Positions 1 through 9,963 are shown, counted from the first letter of the stretch. The stretch: DNA of 64,000 nt from Gemmobacter caeni (GCF_003054195.1 NZ_QBKP01000009.1:145590-209589), one strand, 5' to 3'. The notes: generated by a model not told the origin, from the sequence alone. Made by a program: numbers and translations.

Positions 1-1
1 C

Positions 2-166
2 CGCGCGATGAATACCGCGATCAACAAGGGCATCGACCATGTGGCGCGCAAGGGCAAGCCGCCGGGGCAGATGACGGCGGACGAACGCAAACAGGCCAAC
101 GCGGCGCGCGACATGACCAAAAAGGCCCGCCAGGCGGCCCGCATCGCCCGCCGTCTGGGCCGCTGA
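2..166 (+). CDS. C-terminal end of an unrecognised basic protein (partial)
   Basis: An open frame enters from the left edge and stops at TGA 164-166. The visible 54 residues are rich in Lys, Arg, Ala and Gln and end in ARRLGR, so this is a basic, probably helical tail. An in-frame ATG at position 8 could also start a 52-residue protein, but no ribosome binding site can be judged so close to the edge. I do not recognise the family. It converges on dcd across a strong hairpin. Confidence 0.45.
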   Translation, partial: RAMNTAINKGIDHVARKGKPPGQMTADERKQANAARDMTKKARQAARIARRLGR

Positions 167-179
167 GCCGCATTTTCTG

Positions 180-232
180 TTGAGAAGTATCCTTGGGGGA
201 GGTGCCGTGGGGGCGGGCTGCCCCCATGGCAC
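180..232. terminator. Hairpin between convergent genes, possibly a half-copy of the local palindromic repeat
   Basis: Positions 202-214 pair with 220-232 in a 13-bp stem with one G-T wobble and a five-base loop. It lies between the stop of the first gene and the stop of dcd, where a bidirectional terminator is expected. The left part (about 183-200) reads on the minus strand like the CCCCC-AAGGATA arm of the repeats near 27214, 39695 and 50742. Termination is inferred; there is no long T run. Confidence 0.5.
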
Positions 233-244
233 ATTCAAGCCCGC

Positions 245-1324
245 TCAGGTGCGGAAATGCTTGGCAAGCTTCAGACCCTGCCCCTGATAGTTCGAGGCGA
301 TCCCGGCGCCATACAGTGTCTCGGGCCGCTCTGACATCCGCTCATAGACCAGCCGCCCCACGATCTGCCCATGCTCCAGCACGAAGGGCGCCTCGTGGCA
401 GCGTACCTCCAGCACACCGCGCGAGCCTGTGCCGCCTGCCGCCGAATGGCCGAAGCCGGGGTCGAAGAAGCCTGCGTAATGTACGCGGAACTCGCCCACC
501 ATCGCCAGATAGGGTGCCATTTCGGCGGCGTAATCCGGCGGGATCGTTACTGCCTCGCGGCTGACCAGAATGTAGAAGGCACCGGGATCGAGGATGATCC
601 TGCCGTCGCGGCTGCGGATTTCCTCCCAGAACTCGGCGGCCGGGTAATGGCCGATCCGGTCAAGGTCGATGACGCCGGTATGGGGCTTGGCGCGATAGCC
701 CACCAGATCATCCGGCCCCGGCCGCAGATCGACGGAAAAGCCCAGCCCTTCCGAGATCACCGCAGGCCCGTTTACCAGCGGTTCGCGCCCGTGCAATGCG
801 GTGAGGTCCGCATCCGACAGCACGGCCTGACCGTGGCGGAAGCGGATCTGGTTCAGCCGTTGCCCGGCCCGCGCCAGGACAGAGAAACTGCGCGGGCAGA
901 CCTCGGCATAAAGCGGGCCGCTGTAGCCCCCGGCGATGCGGTCGAACTCCACCCCGCCATCGGTGATGGTACGGGTGAGCAGGTCGAGCCGCCCGGTCGA
1001 GCTTTTGGCATTGGCGACGGCGGTGATGCCCTCGGGCAGCGCCAGCCGCTCCATCAGGGGAATCACATAGACGCAGCCCTTTTCCAGCACCGCACCGGCG
1101 CTGAGGTCCATGCGATGCATCTCGAATTCGGTGATCCGTTCGGCCACGCTGCGGCCCTGACCGGCGAGGAAGGAGGCGCGAACGCGATAGGCGACATCAC
1201 CCAGACGCAGGTCGAGACTGGCGGGCTGGATCTGTTCGGGAAGGATGGGCCGGTCGGCGCCGATCACGCCATCTTCGATCAGGCGGCGCAGGGTTTGCGC
1301 GGGCAGAACTCCGGTTTCAGTCAC
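245..1324 (-). CDS. dcd: 2'-deoxycytidine 5'-triphosphate deaminase
   Basis: Deaminates dCTP to dUTP, feeding dUMP and so dTMP synthesis. The protein is 359 residues, the long alphaproteobacterial form, about twice the E. coli enzyme (around 193). Near the N-terminus it has the family stretch QPASLDLRLGD, and later the NAKSSTGR segment typical of the dUTPase/DCD fold. The frame opens with GTG at 1324; the nearby ATG at 1329 is out of frame. It lies directly downstream of the tRNA-Pro terminator, so its promoter must be very close or it depends on readthrough. Confidence 0.9.
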   Translation of the reverse strand: MTETGVLPAQTLRRLIEDGVIGADRPILPEQIQPASLDLRLGDVAYRVRASFLAGQGRSVAERITEFEMHRMDLSAGAVLEKGCVYVIPLMERLALPEGITAVANAKSSTGRLDLLTRTITDGGVEFDRIAGGYSGPLYAEVCPRSFSVLARAGQRLNQIRFRHGQAVLSDADLTALHGREPLVNGPAVISEGLGFSVDLRPGPDDLVGYRAKPHTGVIDLDRIGHYPAAEFWEEIRSRDGRIILDPGAFYILVSREAVTIPPDYAAEMAPYLAMVGEFRVHYAGFFDPGFGHSAAGGTGSRGVLEVRCHEAPFVLEHGQIVGRLVYERMSERPETLYGAGIASNYQGQGLKLAKHFRT

Positions 1325-1352
1325 GCCATCCCCCGTGCATGGATCAGATACG

Positions 1353-1388
1353 AAAAAACCCGCGCCTTGTTTCCAAGGGCGGGCTTTT
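1353..1388 (-). terminator. Rho-independent terminator of tRNA-Pro
   Basis: Read on the minus strand, CCCGC-CCTTG, a GAAA loop, and CAAGG-C-GCGGG form a stem with one bulged base, followed by six T residues. It starts just beyond the tRNA-Pro 3' end and fits an intrinsic terminator for that gene. The dcd start is only about 30 bases further on. Confidence 0.8.
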
Positions 1389-1393
1389 CTCGG

Positions 1394-1471
1394 TGGTCGG
1401 GCCGGCGAGATTCGAACTCGCGACCTTCCGCCCCCCAGACGGACGCGCTAACCAGGCTGCGCCACGGCCCG
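1394..1471 (-). tRNA. tRNA-Pro (anticodon GGG)
   Basis: The minus strand folds as a cloverleaf of 78 nt with encoded CCA. Acceptor CGGGCCG pairs with CGGCCCG, the discriminator is A, the T arm contains GTTCGAATC, and the anticodon stem TCCGT/GCGGA frames loop CTGGGGG, which places GGG at 34-36. The gene reads CCC and CCU proline codons. Confidence 0.95.
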
Positions 1472-1532
1472 ACTGCGCGGATACATAACGATAATTCCGG
1501 CGGGGGCAAGCGCCAAATCGCATCGTGGCAAT

Positions 1533-2387
1533 TTATCCGCGCCGCGTCCGGCGGATCGCCTCCAGCCGCGCCTGAAGTGCTTGCAGACGCGGTTGTGCAG
1601 TGGTCAGTGCGGCCGCGCTGGCCATGCGGGCTTCTGGCGTCAGGCTCCGCAGAATCGCCGGAAGCCAGACCGGGTCCGATTCGGGCGGCGGGGCAGGTGG
1701 CGCCGCCCCGGCATTGGCGCTGGCCCCGGACGATTCGGCCCTGGTAGAATCGTCGGGCTCCGCCGCGGCTGTGTCTTCGGTCGGGCCGGGGTCCGTCTCT
1801 GCCGCTTCGGCCATCAGGTTTTCAGCCGGTGCGGCGGTTTCGTCCCCCTCGTCGGGCACCTCCCCGAAATCGAAAAGCGAGGGCTGGTCATCTGGCTGTC
1901 TGGGCATGTCCACCGCCGTCGTCATCTCGGGATCATCGGGTGCCGCGGCCTCGGCGGGCGGTGGCGCTTTCGGCGCGGCGCGGGCGGCGGCGGCCATTTC
2001 GGTGGAGATGGCCGCGATTTCCTGCCAGTCGTGCAAAGACACGACCTCGGCGACAGGCGGGGCATCATCGGTCGCATCCAGGGCCGCGTCAAAAGCCTCC
2101 AGATCGTCGGAAACATCCGTGCCCGACAGGCTCGCAACATGGCGAACGCCTTGCTCGCGCAGAATTTTCTGCACACCGCGAATCGTCATGCCTTCGTCGT
2201 GCAGAAGTTTGCGGATGCCTTGCAGCAGCGCGACATCGGTGGGGCGGTAATACCGCCGCCCCCCGGCACGCTTCACCGGCTTGATCTGCGGAAAGCGGCT
2301 TTCCCAGAACCGCAGCACATGGGCCGGGGTTTCCAGCTGATCGGCCACTTCGCTGATGGTGCGGAAGGCATCGGGCGATTTCTCCAT
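1533..2387 (-). CDS. MerR-family transcriptional regulator
   Basis: A 284-residue protein with an N-terminal winged-helix MerR domain at about residues 8-75: TISEVADQL, then VLRFWESRF and the wing [10 protein letters not shown]. It lacks the Cys ligands of metal-sensing MerR proteins. The rest is a long acidic, Pro/Ala-rich linker (about 120-245) and a short basic C-terminal segment, so no effector can be named. It is the last gene of the rpmF-plsX-fabH-ihfA cluster, an arrangement I know from Rhodobacteraceae. Confidence 0.85.
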   Translation of the reverse strand: MEKSPDAFRTISEVADQLETPAHVLRFWESRFPQIKPVKRAGGRRYYRPTDVALLQGIRKLLHDEGMTIRGVQKILREQGVRHVASLSGTDVSDDLEAFDAALDATDDAPPVAEVVSLHDWQEIAAISTEMAAAARAAPKAPPPAEAAAPDDPEMTTAVDMPRQPDDQPSLFDFGEVPDEGDETAAPAENLMAEAAETDPGPTEDTAAAEPDDSTRAESSGASANAGAAPPAPPPESDPVWLPAILRSLTPEARMASAAALTTAQPRLQALQARLEAIRRTRRG

Positions 2388-2401
2388 GCCCCAGGCCCCT
2401 G

Positions 2402-2704
2402 TCAGCCTTTCGTGCCGCTGGCGACACGCTCTTTCATCAGATGCGACGGACGGAAGGTCAGCACGCGGCGCGGGCTGATCGGCACTTCATCGCCGGTCTT
2501 GGGATTGCGGCCCATGCGGGCCGACTTGTCGCGCACCGAGAAGGTGCCGAAGGACGAAATCTTGACCGTCTCGCCGCGTACCAGCGCATCCGAGACATGC
2601 TGGATCACGGTTTCCACCAGTTCGGCGGATTCATTGCGCGACAGCCCCACCTCGCGGAAGACGGCTTCGCTCAGATCCATGCGCGTCAGAGTCTTTTCAC
2701 TCAT
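2402..2704 (-). CDS. ihfA: Integration host factor subunit alpha
   Basis: DNA-bending histone-like protein that pairs with IHF-beta in recombination, replication and transcription. The 100-residue length matches the family (99 in E. coli). It shows the DNABII signature, with [11 protein letters not shown] and the arm segment [10 protein letters not shown] carrying the Pro that intercalates DNA. I chose ATG 2704, giving MSEKTLTR; a TTG two codons upstream is possible but unneeded. It lies 14 bp from the MerR start and downstream of fabH. Confidence 0.95.
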   Translation of the reverse strand: MSEKTLTRMDLSEAVFREVGLSRNESAELVETVIQHVSDALVRGETVKISSFGTFSVRDKSARMGRNPKTGDEVPISPRRVLTFRPSHLMKERVASGTKG

Positions 2705-2848
2705 TCCCAAATCCCCCCCGGGTTTTCAGGAAGATTGAGGGCATTGGGTTTTCGAGTCAATATCAACCACTTGTGCGGGCAAGTTCAGATGGCGTTCCCG
2801 GGGCCAATCCGGGGCAATATGGCGGTATCCTGCGCAGGTTGCGAACAA

Positions 2849-3820
2849 TCACCAGCGCAGGACGACCGAACCCCAGGCCAGACCGCCGCCGATCGCCTCG
2901 GTCACAACCAGATCGCCGGGTTTGATCTGCCCGCGCGTCACGCCGACTGACAGCGCGAGCGGGATCGAAGCGGCCGAGGTATTGCCGTGGTCCTGCACGG
3001 TCACGACCACACGGTCCATCGGCACCTGCATCCGCTTGGCCGTGGCCTCGATGATGCGGATATTGGCCTGATGCGGCACGATCCAGTCCACATCCTCACC
3101 GCTGAGCCCGATCTTCTCCAGCGCGGTATGGGCGGTTTCGGCCAGCTTTTCGACCGCGTGGCGGAACACTTCCTTGCCCTGCATGCGCAGATGGCCGGTG
3201 GTGCCGGTCGACACCCCGCCATCGACATACAGTATATCGCGATGCCGCCCGTCGGAATTGAGGTCGACCGACAGGATGCCCCTGTCGGCAGGGGTGCCGG
3301 ACCCGTCATGCGCCTCAAGCACCAGCGCGCCCGCGCCGTCACCGAACAGCACGCAGGTGCCCCGGTCGGTCCAGTCCATCAGGCGGGAAAAGGTCTCGGC
3401 CCCGATCACCAGCGCCCGGCGCACCTGGCCCGAGACGATCAGCGCATTGGCATTGGCCAGCGCATAAACGAAACCGGCACAGACCGCCTGGACGTCATAG
3501 GCGAAACCGCGCGTCATCCCCAGGCGTGCCTGCACCATGGTGGCGGCGGAGGGGAAGGTCAGATCGGCGGTCGAGGTGGCGACAACAATCGCGTCAATAT
3601 CGTCGACCGTCAGCCCGGCATTGGCCAAAGCCGCCCCGGCCGCGCGGGCGGCAAGGTCCGAGGTCGTCTGACCCTCGGCCGCGAAATGCCGCCGCTCGAT
3701 TCCGGAACGGGAGCGAATCCATTCGTCTGACGTGTCGATGGTTTTCTCGAATTCGGCATTCTGAACCACCCGCTCGGGCAGATAATGCCCGACGCCCTTG
3801 ACCACGGCCCTGATTGTCAT
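2849..3820 (-). CDS. fabH: Beta-ketoacyl-ACP synthase III
   Basis: Condenses acetyl-CoA with malonyl-ACP to start fatty-acid synthesis. The 323-residue protein has the Cys-His-Asn triad: Cys114 in QAVCAGF, His in IVPHQAN and Asn in DHGNTSAAS. Length is normal. Its ATG overlaps the plsX stop by four bases (ATGA), so the two are probably translationally coupled, linking phospholipid and fatty-acid initiation. Confidence 0.96.
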   Translation of the reverse strand: MTIRAVVKGVGHYLPERVVQNAEFEKTIDTSDEWIRSRSGIERRHFAAEGQTTSDLAARAAGAALANAGLTVDDIDAIVVATSTADLTFPSAATMVQARLGMTRGFAYDVQAVCAGFVYALANANALIVSGQVRRALVIGAETFSRLMDWTDRGTCVLFGDGAGALVLEAHDGSGTPADRGILSVDLNSDGRHRDILYVDGGVSTGTTGHLRMQGKEVFRHAVEKLAETAHTALEKIGLSGEDVDWIVPHQANIRIIEATAKRMQVPMDRVVVTVQDHGNTSAASIPLALSVGVTRGQIKPGDLVVTEAIGGGLAWGSVVLRW

Positions 3821-4917
3821 TCCTGCCCGCCTCCTTCGACGGCGGCATCCTGCCCCGCGCGTCCGGCGGATGCAACCCGGGCCGCCAGCCGGTCGACAAA
3901 GCCCGAACGTGCCAGCTGCGCTGCCAGACGGATCGCGGCGGAAACGCCGGTCGCATCGGCGCCGCCGTGGCTTTTCACCACAGTGCCGTTCAGGCCAAGA
4001 AATACCCCGCCGTTCACCCGGCGCGGGTCGATCCGCTTTTGCAGGCGCTTCAGCGCCCCCAGCGCCAGCAGCGCCCCCAGCTTCGACAGAATACCCGAGG
4101 CAAAAGCCTCGCGCATGAAATCGGAGGACAGCTTCGCGGTGCCTTCGCCGGTTTTAAGGGCGATATTGCCGGTGAACCCGTCGGTCACGATGACATCGAC
4201 ACGGTTTGACGGAATGTCGCCGCCTTCGACGAATCCCACGAAATCGAACTCCGCAGCATCCTGCGCGGCGAGCATCCGGTCATGTGCCAGCTTCAGTTCT
4301 GCCCGGCCCTTGTGTTCCTCGGTGCCGACGTTCAGCAGACCGACACGCGGGCGCCGCAGATGCAGCCCGTTGCGCGCGTAGGCCGCGCCCATGGTGGCAT
4401 ATTGCAGAAGATCTTCGGCCTCGGCCTTGATGTCGGCACCAACGTCCAGCATCACATTGAACCCGCCGGGGTTGCGCGAGGGCCAGAGACAGGCAATGGC
4501 CGGCCGGTTCACCCCCGGCAGCTTGCGCAGCCGGATCATGCTGACCGCCATCAGCGCGCCGGTATTGCCGCAACTGACCGCAACAGCGGCCTCGCCATCC
4601 TTCACGCTGTCGATGGTGGACCACATCGAGGTGCCCGCGCCATGGCGCATCACCTGGCTGGGCTTGTCTTCCATTGTCACCACACGCGGGGCATGGCGAA
4701 TCTCGCAGCGATCCGCGATCTCGGCATGTTGCGAGACCAGCGGACGCAGCACCGCCTCGTCACCGTGCAGTAGAAAGGCCAGGTCGGCATCGGCACGCGC
4801 AGAATCAACAAGACCGGCAACAACCGCTGCCGGTCCGCGATCCCCGCCCATGGCGTCTACCGAAATGATCGTGCGCTGCTGAGCCTGCGCCGGACGTTCG
4901 CTTCCGTTCGTCGTCAT
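3817..4917 (-). CDS. plsX: Phosphate acyltransferase PlsX
   Basis: Makes acyl-phosphate from acyl-ACP and phosphate, the acyl donor for PlsY in membrane phospholipid synthesis. The 366-residue protein carries the family N-terminus [12 protein letters not shown] and the conserved segments [10 protein letters not shown] and [14 protein letters not shown]. It lies between rpmF and fabH, the widely conserved order, with a four-base overlap into fabH. Confidence 0.96.
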   Translation of the reverse strand: MTTNGSERPAQAQQRTIISVDAMGGDRGPAAVVAGLVDSARADADLAFLLHGDEAVLRPLVSQHAEIADRCEIRHAPRVVTMEDKPSQVMRHGAGTSMWSTIDSVKDGEAAVAVSCGNTGALMAVSMIRLRKLPGVNRPAIACLWPSRNPGGFNVMLDVGADIKAEAEDLLQYATMGAAYARNGLHLRRPRVGLLNVGTEEHKGRAELKLAHDRMLAAQDAAEFDFVGFVEGGDIPSNRVDVIVTDGFTGNIALKTGEGTAKLSSDFMREAFASGILSKLGALLALGALKRLQKRIDPRRVNGGVFLGLNGTVVKSHGGADATGVSAAIRLAAQLARSGFVDRLAARVASAGRAGQDAAVEGGGQE

Positions 4918-4941
4918 GGTCGGCCGGGGAGGGGAAGCGGC

Positions 4942-5148
4942 TTACGCCGCGTCCTCGTCCACGTCGACTTCGGTGGTCACAGCCACGACTTCACGCGAGT
5001 CGTAGTGGCCGCAGGCGCCGCAAACGTGGTGCGGACGCTTCAGTTCGCCGCAGTTCGGGCATTCCGACGGGTTGCCGGCGACGAGAGCGTCATGCGAGCG
5101 ACGCATGTTGCGGCGCGAACGGGTGACTCGGTTCTGAGGGACAGCCAT
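4942..5148 (-). CDS. rpmF: 50S ribosomal protein L32
   Basis: A 68-residue basic ribosomal protein starting [17 protein letters not shown], as in L32. It has a zinc ribbon of two CxxC pairs (CPNC and CGAC). The C-terminal tail is acidic, as often seen in Alphaproteobacteria. First gene of the plsX-fabH-ihfA-merR cluster; the DUF177 gene that often accompanies rpmF lies just downstream in window coordinates, on the same strand and upstream in transcription. Confidence 0.97.
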   Translation of the reverse strand: MAVPQNRVTRSRRNMRRSHDALVAGNPSECPNCGELKRPHHVCGACGHYDSREVVAVTTEVDVDEDAA

Positions 5149-5312
5149 GTCTCAACCTCGGGTTAGTGAGGGGACAAGCCCCTGATTCTGTTCTGGGAAA
5201 AGCCAATTTCCGACCCTCTGGCACGGCGGCTTTTCACGGTGTTTGCGAGGCGCGGAACATAGTCGAATTCTGGCCGGGTGCAAGTCTTTTCTGCATCCGT
5301 TCCGGGTTCGCG

Positions 5313-5879
5313 TCACTCGGGTGTCGTATCGCCTTTTCCGAGCTTTTCCGCAAGCCCTGCCAGACCGGCAAAGGGGCGCAAATCCTCGTCGCGCAGCGGT
5401 TTTACTCCGGGTGCCGCGAAAACTGCCTCGCCTAGCTCGACATCGGGCGCGCGCGGATACATCGGCAACGCCAGCGCCAGCGCCTCCAGTGCCACCACGC
5501 CGGGGTCGACGATCTCTGGCAGCGGTTCCTGCGTGTCATCCTCGGGCATTTCCACCTCGTCCCCTTCGGGCACGGGCATCTCGGCCAGATAGCGGCGCCG
5601 GACCTCCTCGCGGATTTCGGTGATGACGGGAACAAGTGTGACGCAGCAGGGCTGTTCCACCACGGCAGCAAGCTCTGCCACCAGTTCCCAGTCGCGACGC
5701 CCCACCGGCCGCAGCTCACCCCGGAAGGTCAGTTCCGGGACGGCGGTGATTTCCAGCGCCTGCGCCACGGCGGCGCGGGTGTCGGCGTCGGGTTCCAGCC
5801 TGAACCGCGTGGGTTTGCGCGCCGCGAGGGCGGCGATGCGCAGCGGGTGGCTCAGGGCAGGGGTGGTCGGTTCGGTCAT
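5313..5879 (-). CDS. DUF177 (YceD/Rrp-associated) protein
   Basis: A 188-residue acidic protein beginning MTEPTTPALSHPLR. It has the DUF177 features: VTAVPELTFRGEL-like strands, the PCCVTLVPV segment with a family Cys pair, and the acidic stretch with DEVEMPEDD. DUF177 proteins are usually encoded next to rpmF, and plant and bacterial members have been linked to 23S rRNA accumulation. The frame stays open further upstream, but the ATG at 5879 gives the family-like start and keeps the divergent promoter space to bamE. Confidence 0.85.
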   Translation of the reverse strand: MTEPTTPALSHPLRIAALAARKPTRFRLEPDADTRAAVAQALEITAVPELTFRGELRPVGRRDWELVAELAAVVEQPCCVTLVPVITEIREEVRRRYLAEMPVPEGDEVEMPEDDTQEPLPEIVDPGVVALEALALALPMYPRAPDVELGEAVFAAPGVKPLRDEDLRPFAGLAGLAEKLGKGDTTPE

Positions 5880-6053
5880 TGGTGTCTCCGCAAGGCGGGG
5901 CGCGCGTTCCATTCTTGAACAGCGGCCCGACCTTCTGTAAGCCGGAAGGCAAGCCGGCCGGGCGTCATGCCGGAAGCGCGGCATCTGATGCGATCCGGGA
6001 TAAGTCCCATGCCGGTCAAAGGCAAGGGGCGCCCGGAAGGGACGGGAGAGAAC

Positions 6054-6524
6054 ATGGCTTCGGCAGGCAGCAGCATGCGGCGGATCGGGCTCTGGCTCGC
6101 GGGGGCACTGGTCGCGGGGGCCATGGCGGCCTGTGCGCCGGTCTATCGCAACCACGGGTATGTGCCGACGGACGACGAACTGGCCGAGGTGCAGGTGGGC
6201 GCCGACAACCGTGACAGCGTGGCGGAAAAACTTGGCCGTCCTTCGGCTGAGGGTCTGCTGAACGACGAGGGCTGGTTCTATGTCCAGAGCCGCTGGCGCC
6301 ACTATGGCGCGCAGGAGCCGCAGGAAATCGACCGTCAGGTCGTGTCGATCACCTTCGATCAGGGCGGCGTCGTGCGCAATGTCGAGCGGTTCGGTCTGGA
6401 TCGCGGCGAGGTCGTGGTGCTGTCGCGGCGTGTGACCGAAAGCAATATCAAGGGAATCGGCTTCCTGCGGCAGATCATGGGCAATCTGGGTCGGTTCCGC
6501 GCCGATCAGTTCCTGCAACAATAG
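6054..6524 (+). CDS. bamE: Outer-membrane protein assembly factor BamE-type lipoprotein
   Basis: A 156-residue SmpA/OmlA-family lipoprotein of the BAM complex that inserts beta-barrel proteins. The N-terminus has a hydrophobic signal (residues 11-26) and a lipobox ending MAAC with Cys27. The SmpA fold is visible as VQVGADNRDSVAEKLGRPS and later RQVVSITFDQGGVV. ATG 6054 follows GGGAGAGAAC, a good ribosome binding site, so the open frame further upstream is not needed. It is divergent from the DUF177 gene, a common arrangement in this group. Confidence 0.9.
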   Translation: MASAGSSMRRIGLWLAGALVAGAMAACAPVYRNHGYVPTDDELAEVQVGADNRDSVAEKLGRPSAEGLLNDEGWFYVQSRWRHYGAQEPQEIDRQVVSITFDQGGVVRNVERFGLDRGEVVVLSRRVTESNIKGIGFLRQIMGNLGRFRADQFLQQ

Positions 6525-6601
6525 CGCGGGCCGTCATCGGCCCGTCGCAGGCTTGTGGCAAACCGGGCGCGCAAGGCCCGGCAGACGGGCGGGAGGTCGG
6601 G

Positions 6602-7360
6602 GTGCAGCCGTTGCGCAAAGGTCGTCTGGTGGCGCGGGTGGCGCAGGAGGCGGGGGATGTGCAGCGCGCGCAGGCCCTGCGGCAGATGTGCTTTCGCGGC
6701 CCCGCTGCGACCGGGCTGGATACCGACCGCCACGATGCCGATTGCCTGCATGTTCTGGTCGAGGATACGGAAACCGGCGCGCTGGTCTGCTGCTACCGCC
6801 TGCTGCCGCTGACGGGCGGGGCCGAGATCGGGCGCAGCTATTCAGCGCAGTTCTATGACCTGCGCCCCTTGCACAGCTTTCCCGGCCCGATGGTGGAAAT
6901 GGGGCGCTTCTGCATCGCGCCCGGTCACCGTGACCCGGACATCCTGCGTCTTGCCTGGGGGGCGATGACCCGGATCGTCGATGCGATGGGGGCGGAACTG
7001 CTGTTCGGCTGTGCCTCGTTCCTCGGCACCGATGCCGACCGCCATGCCGAGGCTTTCACCCTGCTGCGCGCAGGCCATCTGGCGCCGCGCCGCTGGTTGC
7101 CGCGGGTCAAGGCGCCGCGGGTATTCCGCTTTGCCAAAGCTTTGGCGGGGCGCGAACCTGACCGCAAGCGCGGCATGCTGACCATGCCGCCCTTGTTGCG
7201 CACCTATCTGTCGATGGGGGGCTGGGTTTCGGATCACGCCGTAGTGGACGATCAGCTTGGCACCCTGCACGTCTTTACCGGCGTCGAGATCCGCGCGATT
7301 CCCGAGGCCCGCGCCCGTGCCCTGCGCATGGTCGCGAGCCCGGAACCCGGAGCGGCTTGA
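6602..7360 (+). CDS. olsB: L-ornithine N-alpha-acyltransferase (OlsB-type GNAT)
   Basis: Probably transfers a 3-hydroxyacyl chain from ACP to ornithine, the first step of ornithine-lipid synthesis. The 252-residue protein has the OlsB/hemolysin-type acetyltransferase core with CFRG, CYRLLPL, the MVEMGRFCIAPGHRDPDILRLAWGA region (cited in part: EMGRFCIAP) and LFGCASFLGTD. Start is GTG 6602 behind GGGAGG. The partner acyltransferase gene olsA, often adjacent, is not beside it; an ABC-F gene follows. Confidence 0.85.
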   Translation: MQPLRKGRLVARVAQEAGDVQRAQALRQMCFRGPAATGLDTDRHDADCLHVLVEDTETGALVCCYRLLPLTGGAEIGRSYSAQFYDLRPLHSFPGPMVEMGRFCIAPGHRDPDILRLAWGAMTRIVDAMGAELLFGCASFLGTDADRHAEAFTLLRAGHLAPRRWLPRVKAPRVFRFAKALAGREPDRKRGMLTMPPLLRTYLSMGGWVSDHAVVDDQLGTLHVFTGVEIRAIPEARARALRMVASPEPGAA

Positions 7361-7394
7361 CCTGCGGCCCCGGCGCCTTTACCTGCCGCCTATC

Positions 7395-9203
7395 ATGGCA
7401 CGCGCACCCCTTCTTCAGCTTTCCGGCATCTCGCTCACCTTTGGTGGCAATCCCTTATTTGACGGGCTCGACCTGACTGTGCAACCGGGCGACCGGGTGG
7501 CACTGGTCGGGCGCAACGGCTCGGGCAAATCCACGCTCATGAAAATCATGGCGGGGCTGGTCGAACCCGATCAGGGGCTGCGCACCGTGCCCCCCGGCGT
7601 CAGCGTCGGCTACATGGAACAGGACCCCGATCTTTCGGCCTATGCCGCGCTGGGCGATTATGCCGCGAGCGGCCTGCCTGCGGATGAAAGCTACAAGGTC
7701 GATGTGGTGGCCGAGGGGCTGAAATTCCGCCCCGATACGCCGGTTTCCAGTGCCTCGGGCGGAGAACGTCGCCGTGCGGCTTTGGCTAAGCTCATGGCCG
7801 AGGCGCCGGAACTCATGCTGCTGGACGAGCCGACCAACCATCTGGACATTCAGGCGATCCAGTGGCTTGAGCGCGAGCTTTCCGAAACCCGCACTGCCTT
7901 CGTGCTGATCAGCCACGACCGTGCCTTCCTGCGCGCGCTGACCCGCGCGACTCTTTGGGTCGACCGGGGCGAGGTGCGGCGGCGCGAACAGGGATTCGAG
8001 GGATTCGAGGAATGGCGCGAGCAGATCTGGGCCGAGGAGGATGACGCCCGGCACAAGCTGGAGCGCAAGATCAAGCACGAGGCCAAATGGGCGGTGGAGG
8101 GCATCAGCGCCCGCCGCAAGCGCAACATGGGCCGGGTGCGTGCGCTGCAAGACCTGCGGGCGCAGCGCGCCGCGATGATCCGCCGTCAGGGCACCGCCGC
8201 ACTGGATCTGGACAGCGGCCCGACCTCGGGCAAGAAGGTGATCGAGGCTAGGGGGCTGAGCAAGGCCTATGGCGACAAGCAGATCATCCGTGATTTCGAC
8301 CTGCGTGTGCTGCGCGGTGACCGGGTGGCCTTTGTCGGGCCGAACGGCATCGGCAAGACCACGCTGCTGAAAATGCTGATCGGGCAGGAAACGCCGGATG
8401 CGGGTACGGTGACGCTGGGCACCAACCTGCAAATTGCCGTGTTCGACCAGACCCGCGCGCGGCTGGACCCGGATGCGAGCCTTTGGGAAAACCTGACCGG
8501 CGATCCGCTGATGGCGGTTTCCGGCGCGTCGGATCAGGTGATGGTGCGCGGCACGCCCAAGCATGTTGTGGGCTATCTCAAGGATTTCCTGTTCAGCGAA
8601 TTGCAGGCCCGCGCGGCGGTCAAGTCGCTGTCGGGTGGCGAAAAAGCGCGGCTTCTGCTGGCCAAGCTCATGGCGCAGGAATCGAATCTGCTGATCCTTG
8701 ACGAACCGACCAACGATCTGGATGTCGAAACGCTTGATCTGTTGCAGGACATCCTCGGCGAATATGACGGCACCGTGCTGCTGGTCAGCCATGACCGTGA
8801 TTTCATCGACCGGGTGGCGACAACGACCATCGCGATGGAAGGCGAGGGCAGGGCAACCGTCTATGCCGGCGGCTGGAGCGATTATCAGAGCCAGCGCCCG
8901 GTTGATGCGCCTGCGCCAAAGGCTGCCGCGCCGAAGCCCGCCATTGCCGCAAGGCCCGACCCCGCGCCGAAGAAGGCCGAGGGCCTCAGCTTCACCGAAC
9001 GCAAGCGTCTGGATGAACTGCCCAATGTCATCGAGCGGCTGGAACATGAAATCGGCAAGCTGGGTGAATTGCTGGCAACGCCGGACCTCTTCACCAAAGA
9101 GCCGGTGAAGTTCCGCAAGGCCTCGGACATGCTGGCTGAACGGCAGCAGGCGCTGGCTGCGGCCGAGGAGGAATGGCTGGAACTGGAAGAAAAGGCCGGG
9201 TGA
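7395..9203 (+). CDS. ABC-F family ATPase (Uup-like)
   Basis: A 602-residue soluble protein with two ABC ATPase domains and no membrane segments, so an ABC-F translation or ribosome factor rather than a transporter. First Walker A is GRNGSGKST with signature SSASGGERRR and LLDEPTNHLD; second Walker A is GPNGIGKTT with SLSGGEKAR and ILDEPTNDLD. Between them is a charged linker, and the C-terminus carries a Pro/Ala linker plus a predicted coiled coil (about 530-602), as in Uup. ATG 7395 gives MARAPLLQL. Confidence 0.92.
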   Translation: MARAPLLQLSGISLTFGGNPLFDGLDLTVQPGDRVALVGRNGSGKSTLMKIMAGLVEPDQGLRTVPPGVSVGYMEQDPDLSAYAALGDYAASGLPADESYKVDVVAEGLKFRPDTPVSSASGGERRRAALAKLMAEAPELMLLDEPTNHLDIQAIQWLERELSETRTAFVLISHDRAFLRALTRATLWVDRGEVRRREQGFEGFEEWREQIWAEEDDARHKLERKIKHEAKWAVEGISARRKRNMGRVRALQDLRAQRAAMIRRQGTAALDLDSGPTSGKKVIEARGLSKAYGDKQIIRDFDLRVLRGDRVAFVGPNGIGKTTLLKMLIGQETPDAGTVTLGTNLQIAVFDQTRARLDPDASLWENLTGDPLMAVSGASDQVMVRGTPKHVVGYLKDFLFSELQARAAVKSLSGGEKARLLLAKLMAQESNLLILDEPTNDLDVETLDLLQDILGEYDGTVLLVSHDRDFIDRVATTTIAMEGEGRATVYAGGWSDYQSQRPVDAPAPKAAAPKPAIAARPDPAPKKAEGLSFTERKRLDELPNVIERLEHEIGKLGELLATPDLFTKEPVKFRKASDMLAERQQALAAAEEEWLELEEKAG

Positions 9204-9322
9204 TCGCAGGCAATCGCGGCGCTTCAAGGTGCCGTGATGAACTATTGAGTTCAGTTTCGTCAGGCGCCATCTCTGGCCCGACGCGGCGACAAAGACCGCC
9301 GTGATGGTAAGGAGAAAGACCG

Positions 9323-9913
9323 ATGAAACGCTTTGCCCTGGCTGTTCTGGCCCCGCTGACGCTTGCCGCGCCTGCCTTTGCGGGTGGGCTTGCAACCCCC
9401 GCCCCGGAACCCGTGGTAACCGCTCCCGTGCCGGTCGCGCCGGTGCGCGCCGATGGCAATTGGGGCGGCGCCTACGCCGGTGCGCACCTTGGCTATGCCG
9501 ATGTGAATGACCCCAATGCCGATGGCGCCTTCGGGGGCGCGCAACTGGGTTATCGCTGGGATCTGGGCACCACCGTTCTGGGCGTCGAGGCCGATGTGTC
9601 TGGCACCAATATCAAACCCTCCGCCGGGGGCGGCAAGGTTGATACGCTGGCCCATCTGAAGCTTCAGGCGGGTTATGATTTTGGTCGCACGCTGGTTTAT
9701 GCGACGGCGGGCGCAGCCTATGCCAAGGGCGATATCGGCGGCACCAATACCTCTGACACCGGCTATTTCGGCGGGATCGGCGTGGATTATCAGGTCAACG
9801 ACCAATGGACCGTCGGCGGCGAGGTTCTGGCCCATCGCTTCGACAATTTTGACGGAACCGGGCTTGACCCCGATGCGACGACCGCGGCGCTGCGGGTCAA
9901 CTATCGCTTCTGA
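9323..9913 (+). CDS. Outer-membrane beta-barrel protein (porin/OmpW-like opacity family)
   Basis: A 196-residue secreted protein. Residues 1-21 form a signal peptide cleaved after PAFA, followed by a Pro/Val-rich spacer and then alternating aromatic strands such as [14 protein letters not shown] and [11 protein letters not shown], ending LRVNYRF with terminal Phe, the hallmark of BAM substrates. It has the eight-stranded barrel length of the Omp25/Rops family in Alphaproteobacteria. The ribosome binding site is AAGGAGA. Function beyond outer-membrane structure is not visible. Confidence 0.85.
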   Translation: MKRFALAVLAPLTLAAPAFAGGLATPAPEPVVTAPVPVAPVRADGNWGGAYAGAHLGYADVNDPNADGAFGGAQLGYRWDLGTTVLGVEADVSGTNIKPSAGGGKVDTLAHLKLQAGYDFGRTLVYATAGAAYAKGDIGGTNTSDTGYFGGIGVDYQVNDQWTVGGEVLAHRFDNFDGTGLDPDATTAALRVNYRF

Positions 9914-9935
9914 TTGCCCGTCCGGGCAAGGCAGG

Positions 9936-9963
9936 GGGCGGCGGGGCGATCCGCCGCCCTTTC
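9936..9963 (+). terminator. Intrinsic terminator after the outer-membrane protein gene
   Basis: GGGCGGCGG at 9936-9944 pairs perfectly with CCGCCGCCC at 9951-9959 around a six-base loop and is followed by TTTC. It lies 23 bases after the stop codon and 70 bases before cysS. Confidence 0.75.

Noticed and set aside
7455..9395. Long minus-strand open frame opposite the ABC-F gene
   Set aside because: Its sequence is the mirror of a G+C-rich gene, rich in His, Gln and Arg with no family pattern; the plus strand has two clear ATPase domains.
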